A stretch of DNA of 8,303 bases from positions 1 to 8,303 of the forward strand of contig JAJXSZ010000128.1 in assembly GCA_021784255.1 (NCBI GenBank), in the 5' to 3' direction. Under the pieces are notes generated by a model. That model was not told where the DNA came from. It searched no databases and saw only the letters and a list, made by a program, of their open reading frames with translations. The position numbers were made by a program, and so were the translations under genes. This DNA is from Pseudomonadota bacterium (GTDB lineage: Bacteria; Pseudomonadota; Alphaproteobacteria; Acetobacterales; Acetobacteraceae). Every line of letters begins with the position of its first letter. Position 1 is the stretch's first letter. This document shows, piece by piece, positions 5,725-8,303 of the stretch.

Positions 5725-6923
5725 ATGACCGACGACAGGATTGCCCTTCGCGAACTGCTGGAGAAGGGCTCGGATGCCACGTTTCTGCGCGAGATGATCG
5801 GTTTTGCCGCGCAGCGGCTGATGGAGCTGGAGACCGAGGAGCTTAGCGGCGCAGGCCGTGGCGGGCGCAGCCCTGAGCGGGTGAACCAGCGCAACGGGTA
5901 TCGTGACGGCGACTGGCAGACCCAGGTCGGCACCGTCGAGCTGCGCATTCCCAAGCTGAGCAAGGGTTCCTACTTCCCGGCCTTCGTGGAACCCCGGCGA
6001 TTGGCCGAGAAGGCGCTGACCGCGGTGATCCAGGAGGCTTACGTCCAGGGTATCTCGACCCGCTCGGTGGATGATCTGGTCAAAGCCATGGGCATGGAGG
6101 GGATCAGCAAGAGCCAGGTTTCCCGCCTCTGCGCCGCGATCGACGAGCGGGTGCAGGCCTTCCTCACCCGCCCAATCGAAGGCGATTGGCCCTATGTCTG
6201 GCTCGACGCCACCTGCGTGCGGACACGGCGCGACGGCCACACCGGTTCAGTGGCGGTGATCGTCGCGGTCGGCGTCAACACCGACGGCGCCGGGAGGTGC
6301 TGGGCATGGCGGTTGGCCACAGCGAGGCGGAGCCGTTTTGGACGGAGTTCCTACGCAGCCTGGCTCGCCGCGGCCTGCGCGGGGTGAAGCTGGTGGTCTC
6401 GGACGCGCACGAGGGGCTGAAGGCCGCCGTCAGTAAGGTGCTCAGCGCCACTTGGCAGCGCTGCCGCGTTCATTTCATGCGCAATGCCCTGGCCTATGCC
6501 GGGAAAACCCAGCGGCGCATTGTCTCCGCCTGGGTCGGCACCGCCCCCGCTCAGGACGATGCCGCCGCGGCGCGCCAGCAGTGGCGGCAGGTCGCCGACC
6601 AAGCGCGCCCCCGGCTGCCGAAGCTTGCTGCCTTCATGGACGAGGCGGAGGCCGATGTACTTGCCTACATGAACTTCCCGCCGCAGCACCGGGCCAAGTT
6701 GCACTCGACGAATCCCCTCGAGCGGCTGAACGGCGAGATCAAGCGTCGCAGCGACGTCGTCGGCATCTTCCCCAACGAAGATGCGGTGGTCCGCCTGATT
6801 GGCGCTTTGCTGCTGGAGCAGAACGACGAGTGGGCCGTCCAGCGCGCCCGCTACATGACGCTGGAAAGCATCGCCCCAATCGGCGATGATACCCTTGTCA
6901 GCCTGCCTCCCCTGGCAGCCTGA
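5725..6923 (+). pseudogene. IS256-family transposase, broken by a one-base deletion
   Basis: The gene encodes a DDE transposase of the mutator/IS256 class. ATG 5725 is chosen because TGAGGA lies eight bases upstream. The first frame runs through the N-terminal DNA-binding part (RNGYRDGDWQTQVGTVELRIPKL) to the first catalytic aspartate in VWLDATCVR and on to VGVNTDG. There the frame changes: the expected GRREVLG would need GGCCGCCGG, but positions 6286-6294 and neighbours carry one base fewer. The second frame continues REVLGMAVGHSEAEPFW, with the second aspartate in VVSDAHEGL, a CRVHFMRN motif, and the catalytic glutamate in TNPLERLNGEIKRRS, ending at 6923. Restoring one base gives 399 residues, the family's normal length. 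The enzyme is probably inactive unless the gap is a sequencing error. This family is not known for programmed frameshifting, and no slippery heptamer is visible. Confidence 0.88.
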
Positions 6924-6925
6924 CC

Positions 6926-6958
6926 GGACGGCCCACCCCGTCCAGGAGCACCGCTCCT
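6926..6958. repeat. Tandem hairpins at the right IS end
   Basis: Two adjacent perfect 6-base stems follow the transposase stop codon directly: GGACGG/CCGTCC with a 6-base loop (6926-6943), then AGGAGC/GCTCCT with a 3-base loop (6944-6958). The second overlaps the terminal repeat core. They could end the transposase transcript or block incoming transcription. No T-tract follows, so this is not a standard intrinsic terminator. Confidence 0.5.
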
Positions 6959-6961
6959 ACA
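6953..6961 (-). repeat. Right terminal inverted-repeat core of the IS
   Basis: GCTCCTACA is the exact reverse complement of the left core at 5592-5600. It is followed outward by GGACACTATC, which read inward (GATAGTGTCC) resembles the outer block at 5572-5581. Confidence 0.65.
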
Positions 6962-6977
6962 GGACACTATCCCCCGG

Positions 6978-7350
6978 TCACGCTGCAGCCCTCCGCCGCG
7001 CGAGCTTCTCGGCGATCTCGAGCAGCGTGTCGCGCTGCTTCGCTGAGATGTGCTCGAAACGAAGAAGGCCGGCGCAAAAACCGGCCTCCCACGGGCTTCA
7101 AGGCGTCACTCCGCGCCAAACATTTTATCAGCAGGTCGCGCCACCCACCGGGCTCGGGCGTGGGCTGGGGCCACGGCGGAGCGCTGGTCTCCGTGAGCAT
7201 GGTGCGGAACGCGGCGGCATTGGCGAGGATCAGACGGGCGATGGCAGCTTCCACGGCCGCGGCCTCACCGGGCGCGCCTGGTTTCTCCACAATCGCCAGC
7301 GCCGCCAGGAGCCGTCGACGTACGGACGGCTCGAACTTGCAGTCTGTCAT
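6978..7350 (-). pseudogene. Small hypothetical protein gene with a one-base insertion
   Basis: I cannot name this family. From ATG 7350 the frame reads MTDCKFEPSVRRRLLAALAI, an Ala-rich helical segment, then GGWRDLLIKCLARSDALKP. It next runs into a nonsensical Arg/Ser-rich tail. Removing one base from the GGG at 7093-7095 moves translation to a frame that reads WEAGFCAGLLRFEHISAKQ followed by RDTLLEIAEKLARRRAAA, and stops at 6978. The corrected gene has exactly 124 codons and the joined sequence looks natural: WE..FC..LLRF..ISAKQ...L..IAEKL resembles a recurrent C-terminal motif of small proteins in alphaproteobacterial mobile DNA. It lies downstream of the excisionase-like gene on the same strand and ends seven bases from the IS. 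It is either a recent pseudogene or an intact gene with a base-call error beside a hairpin. Confidence 0.6.
7068..7089. repeat. Hairpin within the frameshifted small gene
   Basis: AGGCCGG and CCGGCCT are perfect 7-base arms around an 8-base loop containing five A residues. Read on the minus strand the stem is followed by TTCTTCGTTT, a little like a terminator. It also encodes part of the conserved EAGFCAGLL segment, so it is probably coding sequence that happens to be palindromic. It lies directly beside the G-run with the extra base and may have disturbed sequencing or replication there. Confidence 0.4.
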
Positions 7351-7468
7351 CGCGACGTTCCACGGTGGAGCGCGCCGTTGCGGAGGAGGCCTTGCCCGCT
7401 TATTCTGTCGATGCGGCCGACAACTTTGCGATCACCGGGGCCCCGCCGCACGCTGCGCGCGGGGTTTC

Positions 7469-7687
7469 CTACGCAGCCTCGGCGTTGGCGTGGCCAAGCC
7501 CCCTCCCCGGCGCTCCGTTCTGCAGCAGCAAATCGAGCGCCGCGCGGGGCACGAGGATGCGCGTGCCGATCCTGATGCTGGGGATCTCCCCCGCGGCGAT
7601 CGCTTCATAAGTGCGGTTGCGGCCGAGACGAAAGAGCTTAGCGGTCTCCTCGACCGTGTGCGTGAGCGGCTGGACGGAGGCAGCCAT
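7469..7687 (-). CDS. Excisionase-like helix-turn-helix DNA-binding protein
   Basis: The 72-residue protein has the compact winged helix-turn-helix of the excisionase/AlpA (MerR-like, HTH_17) class: THTVEETAKLFRLGRNRTYE (9-28) as the two helices, then AIAAGEIPSIRIGTRILVPR (29-48) as the wing, and AALDLLL closing the fold. The R.G.R...P.aal.lL ending is diagnostic. Such proteins either direct integrase toward excision or regulate integrated elements. Start: ATG 7687 has GAGTGA about six bases upstream. GTG 7696 is in frame and would add three residues but lacks a ribosome binding site. The gene is divergent from the ribbon-helix-helix gene at 7792 and sits upstream of the frameshifted small gene on the same strand. 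No integrase is visible in the window, so a role in excision is inference; a regulator is equally possible. Confidence 0.82.
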   Translation of the reverse strand: MAASVQPLTHTVEETAKLFRLGRNRTYEAIAAGEIPSIRIGTRILVPRAALDLLLQNGAPGRGLGHANAEAA

Positions 7688-7700
7688 GCGGGTCACTCAT

Positions 7701-7714
7701 ATTATTTGCCGGTA
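7701..7714 (+). promoter_or_regulatory. Operator-like half of a symmetrical repeat, excisionase side
   Basis: ATTATTTGCCGGTA pairs with the inverted copy at 7757-7770 at 12 of 14 positions, and both also share TGCCGGTA in direct orientation because CCGG is palindromic. This copy lies at the expected transcription start of the excisionase-like gene, where a bound protein would block it. Confidence 0.45.
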
Positions 7715-7719
7715 GCTAA

Positions 7720-7746
7720 GTCCTATTAGCGCGTGGTGCTTGTCAA
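7720..7746 (-). promoter_or_regulatory. Candidate promoter of the excisionase-like gene
   Basis: A perfect TTGACA lies on the minus strand at 7746-7741. The best -10 is TAGGAC at 7725-7720, with a short 15-base spacer and only three consensus matches, so the -10 is weak. Its -35 overlaps the -35 of the opposing promoter. Confidence 0.35.
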
Positions 7747-7770
7747 GGTCTTTATGTGCCGGTAAATAAT
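7740..7770 (+). promoter_or_regulatory. Candidate promoter of the ribbon-helix-helix gene
   Basis: TTGTCA at 7740-7745 matches five of six -35 bases. AATAAT at 7765-7770 matches five of six -10 bases, with a 19-base spacer; TAAATA at 7763-7768 gives a 17-base spacer but a poorer match. The operator-like repeat at 7757-7770 covers the -10. Confidence 0.4.
7757..7770 (-). promoter_or_regulatory. Operator-like half of a symmetrical repeat, ribbon-helix-helix side
   Basis: TGCCGGTAAATAAT is the inverted partner of 7701-7714, with CCGG centres 56 bases apart. It covers the predicted -10 of the plus-strand gene, where binding would repress that promoter. Confidence 0.45.
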
Positions 7771-7791
7771 TCTCGTCGGGAGAAATGAAGC

Positions 7792-8303
7792 ATGGCGGAA
7801 GGCAGGCGACGGCCGGGACGGCCCGGGAGGGCGCCGGTTCCAGGCGAGCGCGTCGGGCTCAGCCTTCGGGTGACGCCTGAGGTCAAAGCCTCTCTCGATG
7901 CAGCGGCGGCGTCTTCTGGCAGATCGTTGTCGCAAGAAGCCGAGATACGGCTCGAGCGCTCATTCCAGAACGAAGAGTTGCTGCCGCAGCTTCTTGACCT
8001 TGCCTACGGGCGAGAGATCGCTGGGATGCTGCTCCTCATTGGCGAAACCTTGCACAGAGTGGCAACTTTGGGCTCAATATACACCAGCGTTTCTCCAGAT
8101 GCCCCGCTCGAGCCATGGATGTCTGATCCGTCGATTTTCGGCCAGGCCCAAGAAGCCGTGCGGCTGCTGCTGGCTGCACTCAACACGGCGCCCAAAGGGA
8201 GTGCGGTGGATCCGAAACTGATCAAGGATATACGCGCGGATTTGTTTGAAAAGTTAGGGCTCGTCCAGGCGTCCTTAGCGGTTGACACGCTGCTGCGCGG
8301 CGC
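7792..8303 (+). CDS. Ribbon-helix-helix (Arc/TraY-like) DNA-binding protein, runs off right edge
   Basis: The frame is open for 170 codons to the window's end. ATG 7792 follows GGGAGAAA with about nine bases between; ATG 7785 is in another frame and too close. Residues 5-13 (RRRPGRPGR) are a basic, AT-hook-like tail. Residues 22-57 form a ribbon-helix-helix domain: GLSLRVTPEVKASLDAAAAS supplies the strand and first helix, and SGRSLSQEAEIRLERSF the second helix, as in Arc, TraY and similar regulators. The C-terminal half, from about residue 60, is mostly helical (ELLPQLLDLAYGREIAGMLL, EAVRLLLAALNTAPKG, DPKLIKDIRADLFEKLGLVQ) and I do not recognise it; it is probably for oligomerisation or a partner. 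It is divergent from the excisionase-like gene and probably regulates the shared control region. A relaxosome or plasmid-transfer role is possible from the TraY resemblance but unproven. Confidence 0.8.
   Translation, partial: MAEGRRRPGRPGRAPVPGERVGLSLRVTPEVKASLDAAAASSGRSLSQEAEIRLERSFQNEELLPQLLDLAYGREIAGMLLLIGETLHRVATLGSIYTSVSPDAPLEPWMSDPSIFGQAQEAVRLLLAALNTAPKGSAVDPKLIKDIRADLFEKLGLVQASLAVDTLLRG

Larger units (their letters stand above)
5572..6971 (+). mobile_element. IS256-family insertion sequence (ends approximate)
   Basis: The element carries one transposase gene flanked by related ends. A perfect 9-base inverted core, TGTAGGAGC, lies at 5592-5600 and in reverse at 6953-6961. Outside it, GATCGTGCCC (5572-5581) and, reading inward from the right, GATAGTGTCC (6971-6962) agree at 8 of 10 positions. 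The left end has 10 extra bases between these blocks, so either the true ends are nearer the cores or the left end has been altered. I find no 8-9 base target duplication with either choice of ends: the left flank reads CCTTCATA and the right flank CCCCGGTC. The element separates the lysR-linked metabolic genes from the accessory genes on the right. Its length of about 1.4 kb is normal for the family. Confidence 0.8.

Noticed and set aside
5653..6240. Minus-strand frame opposite the transposase
   Set aside because: It is a shadow of the transposase coding sequence and lacks a ribosome binding site or family resemblance.
6278..6300. Programmed frameshifting as the explanation for the split transposase
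   Set aside because: There is no slippery heptamer or A-run, and IS256-family transposases are normally single-frame. A deletion or read error is simpler.
7068..7089. Intrinsic terminator on the minus strand
   Set aside because: The stem and following T-rich stretch are suggestive, but they lie inside the conserved coding segment of the small gene and the T-tract is interrupted by C and G.
7347..7451. Tiny minus-strand frame of 34 codons from GTG 7451 whose stop overlaps the start of the small gene as ATGA
   Set aside because: The overlap is the sort seen in coupled genes, but the Arg/Gly-rich product is unrecognised, the start has no clear ribosome binding site, and short open frames are common at this GC content.
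1..8303. CRISPR array, tRNA or rRNA gene
   Set aside because: I saw no regularly spaced repeats, cloverleaf-like segment or conserved rRNA sequence on either strand.

Overview
The window is GC-rich throughout, with strongly G/C-ending codons in its genes. The gene families suggest an alphaproteobacterium, possibly of the Acetobacteraceae or Methylobacterium type. That placement comes from composition and family resemblance only, since there is no rRNA or marker gene to confirm it.

Left part (1-614). The minus strand begins with the N-terminal part of an exported c-type cytochrome (signal peptide, then a CNDCH haem site) that runs off the left edge. About 440 bases follow without a confident gene. 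They hold only a weak plus-strand reading frame (288-530).

Central metabolic part (615-5494, all minus strand). In transcription order this holds a LysR-type regulator, a periplasmic family-3 solute-binding protein, an inner-membrane permease of the GlnP/HisM type, its ATPase, and a lyase of the fumarase/adenylosuccinate-lyase/carboxymuconate-cycloisomerase superfamily. The four structural genes are tightly packed (gap of 15, overlap of 8, gap of 23 bases) and look like one transcript. A T-N11-A dyad in the last codons of lysR lies about 63 bases upstream of the start expected from a plausible promoter, the usual place for a LysR-type site. My reading is an import-and-cleave pathway: the regulator senses a small acid, the ABC system imports it, and the lyase eliminates a carboxylic acid from it. 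The substrate is unknown. Residues usual in the binding protein and the lyase are replaced, so the standard amino-acid or adenylosuccinate/carboxymuconate assignments are unsafe.

Insertion sequence (about 5572-6971). An IS256-family element sits 77 bases upstream of lysR. Its plus-strand transposase keeps the DDE residues but is broken by one missing base near 6288. No target duplication is visible, so the two flanks may not have been adjacent originally.

Right part (6978-8303). This has the look of an accessory or integrated element: a small hypothetical gene with a one-base insertion, an excisionase-like helix-turn-helix gene (both minus), and a divergent plus-strand ribbon-helix-helix protein that runs off the right edge. 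The divergent pair share a compact control region with overlapping -35 elements and a symmetrical pair of operator-like repeats, which could act as an either/or switch.
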